Shown here: positions 23,734-35,534 of the stretch, one piece after another
Position numbering within the stretch: the stretch's first letter is position 1
Layout: each line of letters begins with the position of its first letter
Assembly (NCBI GenBank): GCA_930367205.1
Contig: OV884015.1
Span: 106,456,509-106,520,508, forward strand
Length of the DNA stretch: 64,000 bases
Direction: 5' to 3'
From: Acanthosoma haemorrhoidale
Lineage: Eukaryota > Arthropoda > Insecta > Hemiptera > Acanthosomatidae
Made by a program: the position numbers and the translations under genes
The notes under the pieces: generated by a model
What the model was told of the DNA's origin: nothing
Database searches by the model: none
What the model saw: the letters and a program-made list of their open reading frames with translations, nothing else

Positions 23734-24065
23734 TTATTGTGATGAAATTACAATCTGCCTTATTAGGCAATAAGTAATTGAGATAAATGTTTTCATTCAT
23801 ACTATATTTACAATTCATCATTCGCTCGCTCATTCATACAGTATTTACAGACAGCCCAGAGGCCTCCCAAATCCACATGGTTGTCAACTCTCTCTTGTGC
23901 GAAAGAGGGAGCGTAGTCTTAGGAAGTCCCCCAGGCTCCTCTGTAAGCCGCCTCACCGGATATGGGCCAGTGGAGGCTGGCAAAGAGCGTGAGAGCCACA
24001 GACGTTCATGGCATGATTGGAGAAACTGGTCAGAGCCAGGACTCCCACAGGTCACGAGGCTGCAT
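23734..24065 (-). mobile_element. LINE family A 3' end
   Basis: Minus-strand fragment starting at the family 3' terminus (TTATTGTGATGAAATTACA) and including the UTR with CATGTGGATTTGGGAGGCCT in reverse, then the end of ORF2 as far as CCACAGGTCACGAGGC. It lies in what is probably an intron of the Beat-family gene, in the same orientation as that gene. Confidence 0.9.
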
Positions 24066-24461
24066 ACATGAATTTGAGATTTGACTAATCAAAGTAAACT
24101 AATATAAAATATGAGTAGACACCACGGTTTTTTCCCACATCCTGCGATCAGTGTTTGTGCTCTTAAAGTTATAATATAAGTCCGGCCTACCAGTCGTTTC
24201 CAAATTTAGAATTTAGGTTTTTGTAAGTAATTTAATTTCGTTTTGTCTATTGAACCCTTTTACGTCTGCCTAACGGAAGTTGCAATTGTCATCATGGTTC
24301 GTCTGTTCACGCCACACCATAGGAATGGAAAAACGAAAGAATTCTTTCTTATTCTTAGAGCACAAACGAGAATCTTCCACGTATCTTTTGCAACGTTTAT
24401 TAGGAGCCAAGGTCTTGTCTTGAACTCCAATACTTTTAACTTTAAATAATCAACATAGTCC

Positions 24462-24890
24462 CTCATGCTCCTTCGTCAGCCGCGTAACCGTATACCAGCC
24501 AGCGGAGGGTGACGAAAAGGGTGCTAAGGACATGATTGGAGAAACTGGCCATTGCCATGACTTGCAATGTCACGTATTTATAGCAGGTCACGAGTCCACT
24601 GCCGTTTTAGGCTGCGAGGAGAATTATAGGGATGAGTGGTGCAGTGTAATGACTGTGCTAGGGGATTAGGGTTTAAACTTTAAAGGGAGTTCAAGAATGT
24701 AAGGTGTACTAAGATCGTTATGAAGGGTTTTGTTGCTGACGTAATAAGCGGCATTTACTATTGTTCTCAGGACTTTTGATTGAAAGGTTTGGATACGCTT
24801 GATGTTCCACTTTTTTACTGTCCCCCATAGCTCTATTCCGTATGTCCAGATTTACTTAAGTATAACTTTGTAGATTAGTGAATGCATGCT
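24462..24890 (-). mobile_element. LINE family A ORF2 tail fragment
   Basis: Minus-strand fragment covering CTCCTTCGTCAGCCGCGTAACC through TAGCTCTATTCCG and TATAACTTTGTAGATTAGTG, the region encoding the ORF2 tail and the LIYKVILK...YGIELWG segment. It starts inside the UTR, lacks the 3' terminus, and partly repeats what 23734-24065 contains, so it is a separate copy rather than a continuation. Confidence 0.85.
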
Positions 24891-26231
24891 AGACAATATA
24901 CTACATAAAGAAATAATATTTTAAAATAAGGAAGGTGTTACACCTCCTGTATTATAAATACAATATTAATATCAAATGTTAGTTGAAAAATCCTTTCAAA
25001 TCGTTTGTGTCATTTTAGAGTTAGATAATTTCATGATTAGTTGAAGATAAGAGAAATATAACATTATGAGTTATATTAATTAATTTTTTTGTTAACTTTT
25101 CAATGAGCAGTTCGATTTGATGTCTAAATTTTGCCAAAAATTAAATTAAATTTGATAGTACAGCCTCTACCTCCCAAGTACTTGGATGTGCTAGAATACA
25201 TTGATAGAGGAGGCTTTGAGAACTTCAACACTAGGAGTTGGGCCTAATGAAGCCAGAGATTCAAGCCCGAGCCAGCTACAAAACAGCAATGAATGGAAGA
25301 GCTTTGCATAATGTGGCTCTATAAAGCAGTTAGCTTGGGCTGGAAAGCAGCCTTCGCATAAGGAACTGTCTCCAGCGCCGAGAGCTGAATACATTAAGGA
25401 GTACGGCTTCGTTCATTGCGAGCTGAGGCGGAGGCTTAGAACTTATCCGACCTAGCGCTCTAGGAGCCGGCGAATTATAGGACCACTCCGTTTTTGTTTT
25501 TTTCATATTATTCGAAAATAGAGCAAATAGTAATGACTACGGAAAAGAGAGGAGGGCTTATTCGCAAATGGATACGGCCATTAGAAAAGGAAATACCTCT
25601 TCTGTTTATTTATTCAGCCGGGAGTGCGATAAAATAAAAAAACATAAAATAAACTCAAAAGTGAAGAGCCGTTGAAAATATTACCTTTCTGTGAAGCTTT
25701 TATACTTTTATTTTATGAGTGGATTATTAAAAAAAAAACGCCTGCATTAATACCCGTTATCTTTACTAACGCCACGATGTAATTACGGACTTCTCCCTTT
25801 CCTTTATTTAAAGCTACTGCTTCTTTTCAAAGACAGACGGGAGACAAACTTCACAATTCCATAAAAATAAATGAAACTTCACTTCACCCTCTTAATAGGC
25901 GTAATAGATTCATTCGCGCACATCCTCAAATTTTCTAACTCAAATCAAACAGTAAGCACTTTTGATGAGTGACTATTAACAAAAATATTTAGGTATAATA
26001 TTTGACAATTCAGTTGTCATTATGCAGTTAAGCGAGGACGCTAATTTTGTTTTACAAATATAAGAAAATTTGTAACAGTTCCTCAATTAAGAATCAATAG
26101 AGCTCAAGAATGGTATTAGATCAGACGCTATTTGTATATTTCTATCTTGAAGATTGTTGCTTAGTAAATATAATATTATTGCATATACATGTTCTTTGAA
26201 TTATGTTTGTTTATATTAGTTTGTAGTATAT
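24891..26231. other. AT-rich DNA with one GC-richer block
   Basis: Bases 25160-25480 are GC-richer (short minus frame of 67 codons at 25191-25394, no domain recognised). The rest is AT-rich and featureless. Confidence 0.4.
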
Positions 26232-27012
26232 TGTCGGGCTCAGATAACTGAGTATCCCCAAAGTAGGGAGGAGACGCCCGCCACGGGCTAGGGTCGCTAC
26301 AACCTCTTAGCCACCGTCCGGCGAGCGCCTAGAAAGAGATAAGGCGGGCAGCCTAGTGCACTTTGATCTAACTCCATAAGATCACTATGTTCAGGAGAAG
26401 AGGAACAGGGTAGGTATTATAGGTAGTTCGTGTGGTCTTGGAATGACAACGAATTCACACTCGGTGTCTAAGGGTAGGTGAAAACCGTCCGGATCCCAAA
26501 GGCGAGTGTGAACCGGAGAGAAGCAGACTGGATTGCCGTGGGAGACGCAACTGGTAAGTTTGTAGGTCCACGGCAACCATCGTCCACGAGGGAGAGATGT
26601 CTCCCAAGGAGCTGCTAGTTTATGCGAGACGAAGGCAGAGATTCCCACTAGGAAGGTGTAGGGTCTTACAACACCGGACTAAAACATAGCGAGGTTAGGA
26701 GAGAGAGATGCAGAGGTAGTGGAATGAGAAGACCTTGGTTTTGAGTAGAGCAGTAAGCGCCAGTGCAGAGAGAGAGAAGTGTTCACGGTGCCGGTTTGTT
26801 TCTTTCTTGCGTCTGTCTGAGGACGCGCGGTTTATATAGCCGGCCAGTCGTGGTGGGGAGACATCCCCACCAGCGGATGTTCCCTCCATTATCTTCTCCC
26901 CCACTCCGACTGACGTCATACGCTTTATTAAACATATGGCAACATAGATACACATTTTCTGATATTCATTTGATGATGTAGATACGAGGCCTGATACGAG
27001 AAGAGGGGAACA
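26232..27012 (-). mobile_element. Solo-LTR-like repeat R1a, copy 2, with promoter motifs
   Basis: The best-preserved R1a copy. It runs from TGTCGGGCTCAGATAAC to GAAGAGGGGAACA, so its ends are TG...CA. Read on the minus strand, a perfect CRE (TGACGTCA, 26911-26918) lies about 75 bp upstream of a TATATAAA box (26831-26838). CTCAGACAGACGC and a CT-rich leader follow. This is the expected U3/R order of an LTR. No tRNA primer-binding site, polypurine tract or gag-pol flanks it, and I see no matching target-site duplication, so a solo LTR is inferred rather than shown. Confidence 0.7.
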
Positions 27013-27912
27013 AATAATATAAATTCTTCGTTTGAATTAATATTTATCAAATTTAAATATTAAATATGTCATTTTCAAAACTTATTGGTAGATAAAGAAG
27101 ATACATTTTCTACTCAGGTTTCGAGAAGTCAGTAATAAAGGTAAAGCGAAGCAAGATAAAAGAAAAACGAATTCATGGAAGAAAAAAGAGAAAAGGAACT
27201 AAATGTAATTTTCTTTCAATTGTATTATCCCGACGTTTCTTTCAGCTCCGTTGCGCATTCCGACGAGACACAGCATTTTTGTGCCAATACGATTCTTTAT
27301 GGAATTCCATAGCATTTAATCGCGTCTGACAAATATCCCAGTTTGTATTGATTAATATCAGGCCGAAAGAAAATATTTTACATTTTTAAAAATTGCATTT
27401 AACAATTTCCAGCCCCTGAAAGAATAATTTACCAGGGCAAAGATTAGAGCCGACGATTTGGTCATCAATGGTCCATTCGGAGACATATCACAATAAATAG
27501 TCATATGTGCAGATAATATATAATAAGCTATATCAGGAATATAAGATAATAAAGTCAAATACCGATGACTGTCTGATCACTGTATCATCACTCATTCTGG
27601 CTGCTAAAAGTGCACCAAGAAAGATTTTTGAAAATACAAAGCTCATAACCAATTCATCATTTTACTTTCAGCTTAACAAGACACAGAGCTCAGAAATTTC
27701 CAATGGTTAATCTCTCATGATTCTCAAGTCTGGGTTGGAAACGGTAATATAATTTATAGATAAGTTTTCTAAAAAGGCTATAGCCAAATTGATAAATATC
27801 GAACATATTTATAACTGTTAAAAAGTAATTTTATGCAATCCTAAAGAGTAATGCGTAGAGCAGCCAGATTATTCAGTCAGTAAATTTGATAATTGTATGG
27901 CTTTAAGAAAGC
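27013..27912. other. AT-rich DNA, no gene seen
   Basis: Nothing supported. Short overlapping frames at 27358-27710 have no domain. Confidence 0.45.
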
Positions 27913-28700
27913 TAACTGTTGGAGGATCGGGGGAAGGTCTCGTCGACCCAACCACTGCCCAGGGCGTCAAAAAACAGATGAATAGGTAAACCTATGGTCT
28001 TTGACCTTCGTCGTATTTCGTTTATTGATCTGACTCCATATGATCCTAGAAGGTGTGCACCGACTATGTTCAGGAGAAGATGTACAGGTTAGGTATTATA
28101 GGTAGGAACCGGAAAGTGCCAGTGCACAGAGAGAGGGTGAGTGGGAGAGAGGGAGAGAGGATGAGAGGATGAGAGGATGAGAGGATGAGAGGGAGAGAGG
28201 GAGGGAGAGAGAGAGGATGAGAGGATGAGAGGATGAGAGGGAGAAAGGGATAGAGGGAGGAAGGGATAGAGAGAGAGGGAGGGAAAGAGGGGGGAGAGAG
28301 GGAGGGAGGGAGAAAGGGGAAAAGAAAGGGAGGGAGAGAAAGAGGGAGAAAGGGAGGGATAGAGGGATGAAAAGAGGGAGGGAGAGGGAGAGAAGGATAG
28401 AGAGGGGGAGAGGGAGAGAGGGAGGGAGAGGGAGAGAAGGATGGAGAGGGGGAGAGGGAGAGAGAGAGAAAGAGCAGTGTTCACTTTAAGTGTCAGCTTC
28501 TGACTGAATGGAAAAAGCTCAGAATTTTGACCTTTCAGGTCAGAGGCCAAGCTATACCCACGCCCCTAGTGAGCTCCAACCGTGTCGTGAACTAGCTCCC
28601 TCTCTCTGTAAGGACGCAAAAGTTTATTAATAAAGTATGTAATGGGAATGGGTGATTTCTGATCCGTAAATAGGGTAAGTTCTATTTATTAGCGGTTGGA
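27913..28700 (-). mobile_element. LTR-like repeat R1b, copy 2, with GA expansion
   Basis: Left end TGTTGGAGGATCGGGGGAAGG, right end near TCTATTTATTAGCGG. It shares GGTCTCGTCGACCCAAC and TGGTCTTTGACCT with 22490-23245. A deletion relative to R1a joins GTATTATAGGTAGG directly to AACCGGAAAGTGCCAG. A short GAGAGA tract present in R1a has grown here to about 345 bp (see the microsatellite entry). Confidence 0.65.
28130..28475. repeat. GA-rich microsatellite inside LTR-like repeat
   Basis: Purine-only tract of GAGAGGGA, GATGAGAG and AGGGAGGG units. On the opposite strand it keeps a 153-codon frame open, encoding almost only Ser, Leu and Pro, which is an artefact of composition. The flanks (GTGCACAGAGAGAG on the left, GCAGTGTTCACTT on the right) match the two sides of the short GAGAGA tract in R1a. 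Confidence 0.95.
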
Positions 28701-29334
28701 AGAACATTTAATAAGAGTCTATAGCACAATTCGTTTTAATGATGTATTATTTATTTATTTGCTGAAAATAAAAAATTCTAGTACGGGCGCGTACCAGGGC
28801 TTCAACGAGCTTTGTGGAAATTTGTATAGACAAAAAAACTAGAGATTAATTATCACTACCATTGATTTGTAATTAATTAGTATCTGATTTATTTAAAAAT
28901 AAATACATAATCTATCCAAATAATATTTATAATAAATTAATCTCGATTAATTAATTATATCGATTGTATACAGCCTCTTGACTATCTATCTATCCCTCTT
29001 GACCTAACGATTCCAGGAAAGTTTTCTTACTTTCAATCAATTTGAAAGAAAATAACAGCTTTCAAATTTATATATTTTTTAATTGAAATATTAATCATCA
29101 AAATTGGTTTCGATCGTCAAGTGGCAGAGTCACCCTTTGTACTTACTTCATCAAAGAATGATTGCAAACGATTCATTAAGTATCGGCCTTCAAGTTTCGT
29201 GGCTACTTTTCTAACTTTTCTAGAGTATTTGAAAAGAACTTTTAATGACCAACTCATTAATACTTTAATTGGTTTTTATAGTGGGCGATCTAAATAGAGA
29301 ATTGCAGGAAACTTGATAATTCCTCGGCCTTTGA
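28701..29334. other. AT-rich DNA, no gene seen
   Basis: Nothing coding or repeat-like recognised. Confidence 0.45.
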
Positions 29335-29940
29335 TTTTTTTTTTTTCAAAACCCCTTTATTTATTAACATTATTTACAAACAGATGAACAAAATTCAATG
29401 TACAAGATTCACAAGTTTCTCCTCTTGCGGCATACGCAGATGCATTCGAAGGAGGGTAGAATTACAATAAGAATATTTTAGAAGTTTAAAGGTCAAATAT
29501 ACAGGACTAGGTGATGGGGCTCACCTTCGGTTTACAATGTGGGAAACTTACATGCTAAATTTAAAAACTAGAACCTAAGACTAAAGCGTTCCAGCCTCGA
29601 CTGCGTCCTGGCATTGATAGGGGAACGGAGCGGGGTTATTATGCTAAACACCGGGTTTGTCAAGTACTGTAGTTAGTCGAGAAATTTGATATGTCTACTT
29701 TGAATGAATTCATCCACAGTAGGCAGCTCAAAGATCTCGTGAAGCTCACTGTTGCTCCGCTGCTCGAATGAAGTATGCCTTACCACTTTCATCAGTATAC
29801 CGTTTTGGAATTGTTGGAGTCGCCGAGCTGTCGTATACGTCAAATGACGAAACAGCGGTGCACCCTACAGCAGAGCAGGTCTGAGTACACTCTTGTATAT
29901 TATGAGCTTTAGACGCAGTCCTGTCAACATTCCCACAAAC
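29335..29940 (-). mobile_element. LINE family C 3' end
   Basis: Starts at poly-T 29334-29346 with the family C terminus TTTCAAAACCCCTTTATTTA and the UTR word CATACGCAGATGCATTCGAAG. It continues into the ORF2 tail, where sequence at 29580-29930 matches 6680-7010 (GAACGGAGCGGGG; CATGATTTCGTC-type divergence). It is 5'-truncated near 29925-29940, where homology to the 6.4-kb copy ends. Confidence 0.85.
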
Positions 29941-30636
29941 GATCTCGACGAAAATGAATATGTCAAAATGGCGTCTAAAAATAATCAATTTAATAAAAAT
30001 ATGTCTTTTTTTTTCATTAGCTTGCAACAAACACATTACTTTGAAGTTTTATTTTGAAACTGTATCCTCTCTAAATTGAAACGTTCCGTAAGGACAAAGA
30101 GAAAAACAATGTAGGTATTGACAATGTAGGTCTAGACCCGAGATATGATTAGACCCCCTACTGCCTGTTGACAGTTGGGCTAACTAGGGCCATAGGCACA
30201 TGGCATGTTCATCAATAGAGACACGGCAGAGAGACACTGGGGAAGAGCTGCGCACATGTTTGCTGATCAACTATCCGGTACTGTCCGTCTGTACGGTGCT
30301 ACCAGCCCTTTGTGATTTATGTATGGCTTCGATTTCCACCCTCTCTGTTGTCTCGATGGGTTCGAGTCCCCGATATTGGCACCATCAATAATTCATGAAC
30401 ATCGCTAATTGGTAGGACTACCTCCGCAGGGAGAAACGAACAGACTGAGAGCCGTGGAGCTTTTTAAAAATGTATGCAACAATCCATCGTGATTTTATTT
30501 TATTTAAATAAGTAAACTCTATCTTTGCGAAATGAGAATTATTAATTTTCTATCGCTCATTAATTATTTCCAGCTGCGGAAGTTACCCAGTAAGTTTGTT
30601 TGTCAGTTATGAACATAAATATATTTTTAATACATA
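29941..30636. other. Intergenic or intronic DNA
   Basis: Contains a B-box-like GGGTTCGAGTCCCC at 30358-30371 without a fitting A box. No gene supported. Confidence 0.4.
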
Positions 30637-31525
30637 GGGTGTCCCAGAATTGACGCGAGGTTTGAATTTGCCATCAGTGCAGTAAAGTACTGGCAACCCT
30701 AAAAAAAATCAATTTGACAGCTGACAGTTTAGGATAGAAATACGTGTCTTTATTGTTGAACATTATCTCAAAAATAATGAAAGTTCTGCGGCCGCAGTTC
30801 AAAAATTTCATACAAAATATGGCCGGAATAATGTTTTGACTTCATCAACTGTGAAGAGATTAATTGAAAAATTTAGGGAGACTGGATCAGTTGGAGACAC
30901 TAAACACACTGGTCGTCCAAAAACAAGCCGTTTAAATGTCAATATCGAAGCAGTGCCTGCGAGTGTTGTTGAAATTCCATAACACAGTTCTTTGTGCCGA
31001 AAGTGGATGATATTGATGTGGCCATCAATGTGATTGATTGTGATTGATGATGTGGCCATCATATTGATGTGATATATGTGGTTTCAACAAGATGGTGCCA
31101 CATGCCATACAGCCCATGAAACAATGCAAATACTGCATGAGACATTCCAGGTCGTCTACTCTCTCGTTTCGGTGATCAGAATTGGCCCCCTAGATCATGT
31201 GATTTAACACCTTTAGATTTCTTTTTATGGGGTTATTTGAAATCAAAGGTGTATGTCAAAAAGCCCACATCCACCCGTGCATTAAAAGAGGAAATTCAAC
31301 GCTGCATCAACGAAATTCTACCACATTTATGCCAAATGGTCATGGGAAATTTCGACAAAAGAGTGCGTATGTGCCAGCAAAGTTGTGGAGGCCATTTGCC
31401 CGATGTGTTCTTCCATAAATAACCCTATCCTATTTACTTTATAATTCAATAAAAAAATAACAACAAAATTACTAAAAACTGTGTTTTCTATTTAAATCAT
31501 ATCTTGGATTAATTCTTGGACACCC
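30637..31525 (+). mobile_element. Internally deleted mariner-like (Tc1/mariner) element
   Basis: An 889-bp element with imperfect terminal inverted repeats: GGGTGTCCCAGAATTGA at the left, and GGGTGTCCAAGAATTAA read inward from the right. It is flanked by TA (30635-30636 and 31526-31527), the target site of this superfamily. Inside are two transposase pieces on the plus strand. One is a helix-turn-helix segment (AVQKFHTKYGRNNVLTSSTV, then HTGRPKTSR) at about 30792-30945. The other is the catalytic C-terminus, with a frame-disrupted QQDGATCH region and then WPPRSCDLTPLDFFLWGY. The 31227-31422 region carries two overlapping open frames of this tail (RALKEEIQRCINEILPHL). The middle, with the first catalytic Asp, is deleted. 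The spacing of the last two Asp fits about D41D. It cannot encode active transposase. Confidence 0.93.
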
Positions 31526-33311
31526 TATATTTATAAGTTTCGATGCTCTGTGCAATGTACTTCATATATTATATTTTCTTCTGGCATCGGTGTAATTGGT
31601 GCATTGTTTGGTGATCTGTGTAAGTGTAGCGTTGTCACAGTAACACAAAGTAGTAGTTCAAAATTCCTCATAATGGTCGCAGATATAATTCTGTGTAAGC
31701 ACTTCCAGGGCGTCACGTCATGCTTTACTTCTCCTAGCAGAGACAACTTGCCCTTCCAGTTCTCTGATGCGGTGAAGTTTCTAAAAATATATTTTTACAG
31801 TCTTTCTCTAGCATTATTTTTAATAATAAGGGACCCACCTTAACACAATTTACAAGCTCGATTTAATCGCAGTTTTAATGATATTTTTGAATTATAATTT
31901 AAAATAGAAAAAACACATCAAATATTGTTAATAAAAGCGTTGAGATCCATAATTTGTTATCGTACACAAAATTATGGATTTGTTTTTGTACCAAAGGTTG
32001 AGTCAACCTTTGGGTTTCAGATTCTCGAGACTTCGTAAGTCTGCGTAGGGCAAGGATTACATTTGCCTTTTCTTATGTACGGCAACCAAGGCCGTTCATG
32101 TTGAACTTATGTCTGGTGCACTGAGGCACTAATCAATTTGATGGTATGTTCACGCCACAATCTTGCCACCCCTGGGAGATAGAGAAAGAATACACTCACC
32201 TGGTCTAGCACCTCTGTCAATAATGTTTCTGCTCGTTGTTACGGCTCAGCCCACCACCGCTTGACAAAACAAACAATATCTCGGAAATAAGGGTCCCGAT
32301 ACATAATATTAATGAGGTTTAATTACAGGCAAGATGGCTACTCACAGCTGACTCAGACCTCGATAAGCTTAGTCACCCCCACTCCACCCACAGCCTTGGT
32401 GGCATGTGCCCTTGACCCAGAATGAGGTTGTATCAGCGTGAACACCAAGCAATTAATTAATTAGAGGCAGTTACTAAGATCTCCAGCTTGAACAAGGAGC
32501 TCGCGAACACCAGTACTTGAGTACTACGCGAAAAGACAGACAAACACAGTTATGAAAACTAAACGGTTCCTGATGTTCCTCAACATTGGAATTCATGGGG
32601 AAATGACGCGTGGAAAATTCTCTATTCTTATTCAAATGATGTGAAGATGGTTGGCCCAAGAAATACAGACGTACTCGTCACTGAGGACTCTGTAACTAGT
32701 TATGTTATTGCTGTGACAAGTTGTTTGAGCTTCGGTATTCAAACTTTGGCTAGGATTGCATAGATGGTAGTTTCCAATCTTCATCCCCACCAACCGGAGA
32801 TGGCTCATTAGGAATACGTTTGCATCTCTAGAAAATAGAGAGAAACATAATCCTAGTATAGGTATCTAGGACTCGAATCTACGCGCATATCATGAAACTG
32901 TCATCTTCACCAGCTGTACGTTATAATGCTGATACCGAAAGTACAGTTATCGTAATCAACCTGGTTATTTTTGTATCTAAAGACTTTAGTTGTTAATTGA
33001 TATAAAATAACTCCCGAAATCCCTCTTAAAAATCCAAAATAGCAACGATAACGAAAATTAAAGAACACAATTTCGAAATTCTGTACATCGAGAAAAAATT
33101 TGATTTTTTTTTTCAATTATCCAGCATTTCAAACCATCCAGTCATCCGATTAGTCCCTCTTTGTCAATCAAGATCTACTTATACTTATTTGTCTCAGTAT
33201 TCAATGCAGGGTCTGCGTTTCTGACAGCTCACGCACCTCTGGAGATTGTCCATGTTGTAGCCACTTCTTAATTACAAATAATTATAATTCACCCTATTCT
33301 CGATCAGATCA
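31526..33311. other. AT-rich DNA, no gene seen
   Basis: No supported gene. Overlapping frames near 31530-31840 and 32474-32659 show no domain. Confidence 0.45.
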
Positions 33312-34124
33312 TATCTATCACTGTTTCCGTATGTTTAATAAAGCTTATTACGTCAGTCGGAGAGTGGGGGGAGAAGTTGGTGGGAAGTACAGCCACTGGT
33401 GGGGATAGCCCCCTACCTCGACTAGCCTTCTATAAGAATGCGTCTTATATAAGAAACGCCCTATAGGGGGAAAAGCAGAAAGAAACAAACCGGCACCTTG
33501 AACACTTCTCTCTCTCTCTGCACTGGCGCTTGCTGCTCTACTTAAAACCATGGCCTTCTCATTCAACTACCTCTGCATCTCTCTCTCCTAACCTCGCTAT
33601 GTTTTAGTCCGGTGTTGTCAGACCACACACCTTCCTAGTGAGGATCTCTGCCTTCGTCTCCCTAAAACTACCACCTCCTTGGGAGAGACCTCTCCCTCGC
33701 GGACGACGGTTGCCGTGGTCGTACAACTTTTACCTAGTAGCGTCTCCCATGGCAATCCAGTCTGATTCTCTTCGGTTCACATTCGCCTTTGGGATCCGGA
33801 CGGTTTTCCCCTACCCTTAGACACCGAGTGTGAATTCGTGGTCATTTCAAGACCACATAAACTACCTATAAGTCTACCCTGTACCTCTTCTCCTTAACAT
33901 TGTGCTTTGACGAGGCACACACCTTCTAAAGATCTTATGGAGTCAGATTAAAGCGAATTAGGCGGCCCGCCGACTAGGCCGGCAACCAGGGTGAAAGACC
34001 ATAGGTCCACCCGCTCTATCTCTTTCTGGGCACTCGCCGGACGGCGGCTAAAAGGTTGTAGCGACCCTAGCCCGCGACGGGCGTCTCCTCCCCACTTTGG
34101 GGATACTGTTATCCAAGCCCGACA
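33312..34124 (+). mobile_element. Solo-LTR-like repeat R1a, copy 3
   Basis: Plus-orientation copy with its outer left end missing (starts near TATCACTGTTTCCG). TTACGTCAGTCGG is a decayed CRE at 33350, the TATA-like CTTATATAAG lies at 33444-33453, and CT-rich sequence and the shared body follow (GGGAGAGACCTCTCCC, ACACCGAGTGTGAATTCG), ending GCCCGACA at 34124. Two stretches near 33400-33460 look locally duplicated (TCTATAAGAA and TATATAAGAA). Confidence 0.7.
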
Positions 34125-34173
34125 GTCCATCATTCCAACTCATATAGGAGAGCTGTTTAAAAGCCTCTAACTA

Positions 34174-34904
34174 GCATTTAATGAATTTATAATATATAAA
34201 ATTACTGTACATATTCGAAAAATACCGAACTGCAAATATTTAGTACATCTTCTTGTTTAAATTCCTCCTTTATGTTTCTTAAAATATTTTGTAATAGATT
34301 AAAAATTAATCTTGATTTTGCACAATTATACATGTTTCCCATTGCATGTTCCTTAGATAAATAATATATCTGTATTATCTATTTAGTGTGTTTTTCACCG
34401 TAGGATGTTTGTTTTCTTAGAAATTTTTGATTACCTTTGATGAGGCGAAGAACCAGAAATACTTTAAAAGCTTCACAAGGTTTCGTATCCCCCCCCCTAA
34501 CCTTTTAAATTTGATAATTTATTGAATACATATTGACACCAAAGAAAAACAGTGAATCCTTCAGGGCACCTATTGTAAAAATACGGTAACAAATGATGAG
34601 AACATCATTAAATCATATGGTCACTAGAAAACAATACCGTAGGAATGAATTATAGTTTGTTATGTATGGAATCGGCGTAACAGTATCTAGTATGTGTACA
34701 CTATAATAGATAATACAGATACAATAATTATCTAAGGAACATACAATGGGAAACATGCACAGTTGAGCAAAATTTAGATAATTAGTTTATACCAGGGTGA
34801 TTGCAGACCAAAAAATGACTGCAGGATATAAACATGATGAGGCACTAAATATTTGCAGTTTGGTATTGTCCAGTAATTTTATATATTATAAATTCATTAA
34901 ATGC
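34174..34904. mobile_element. 731-bp element with long terminal inverted repeats
   Basis: The left arm (34174 to about 34390) and the right arm (about 34690-34904) are inverted copies. The outer 34 bp (GCATTTAATGAATTTATAAT onward) match with almost no differences. Inner parts pair too, for example GCAAATATTTAGT at 34233 with ACTAAATATTTGC at 34846, and CATGTTTCCCATTG at 34331 with CAATGGGAAACATG at 34744. TA flanks both ends (34172-34173 and 34905-34906). The 300-bp centre has no coding frame. It looks like a non-autonomous DNA transposon (MITE or foldback type) with TA target preference. The family is unknown to me. Confidence 0.88.
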
Positions 34905-34906
34905 TA

Positions 34907-35534
34907 GGATTACTAAATTTGTATCGCAGTTTATGAGCAGTCATTGGAAAGTACAACATTATTCTATTCGACACATGCTAAGCAATTTCTTTTCACACTA
35001 TTATTATTATATTAAGGTGCCCGTTGATCATTCCACGCGGGCTATGCTTCATATGTCGTAAAAAGTAATAAAATTTAACTAATACAAGAGAAAATAAATT
35101 ATTTTTAGTCTAGATTATTACATTGGTACGGGGTATTCAAATATAAATTTAGCTTATACATTGTGTATTGATAAATAGCCATGAATAATGAAAGGCAGAC
35201 CCTCAGCGAAAAGGACAGGGAAGATTAAATCTTATACAATCTCCGTGTTTGGCCAGGGAGAGGTGGATGTTTATTCTATGAGATTACCGTGGCCCTCTTC
35301 ACGACAAGAAGAACTGCTTTATCGAGAGGAAAGGATAAGTTTAATTAGAGGTCCTTGTAAAGCGCAAATAATTTAAATAAAGGTCCTCTCGGCATAAAGG
35401 CAAGGTTATCTTATTTACCACTCCAAAGAGATGTAGCCGATAAATTAACCAAGCCAACGAACAAAAACCTTTTGAATTTTAACAACAAGGTAGGATGTAA
35501 AGGTTTTAAAAATAATAACTCATTTTAAATATAT
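34907..35534. other. AT-rich DNA, no gene seen
   Basis: A 62-codon plus frame at 35188-35376 has no recognisable domain. Confidence 0.4.

Noticed and set aside
23787..24071. Conserved 94-codon frame recurring at several loci (also 12691, 39215, 56442)
   Set aside because: Antisense or UTR frames of family A LINE 3' ends. Similarity among them is explained by shared repeat DNA.
28089..28550. 153-codon Ser/Leu/Pro-rich minus-strand frame
   Set aside because: Translation of a GA-rich microsatellite.
30296..30383. tRNA-like segment with GGTGCTA and TGGCACC ends and a GGGTTCGAGTCCCC B box
   Set aside because: The T stem is not adjacent to the acceptor stem (extra bases GATAT), no A box or D arm fits, and the anticodon arm does not fold.
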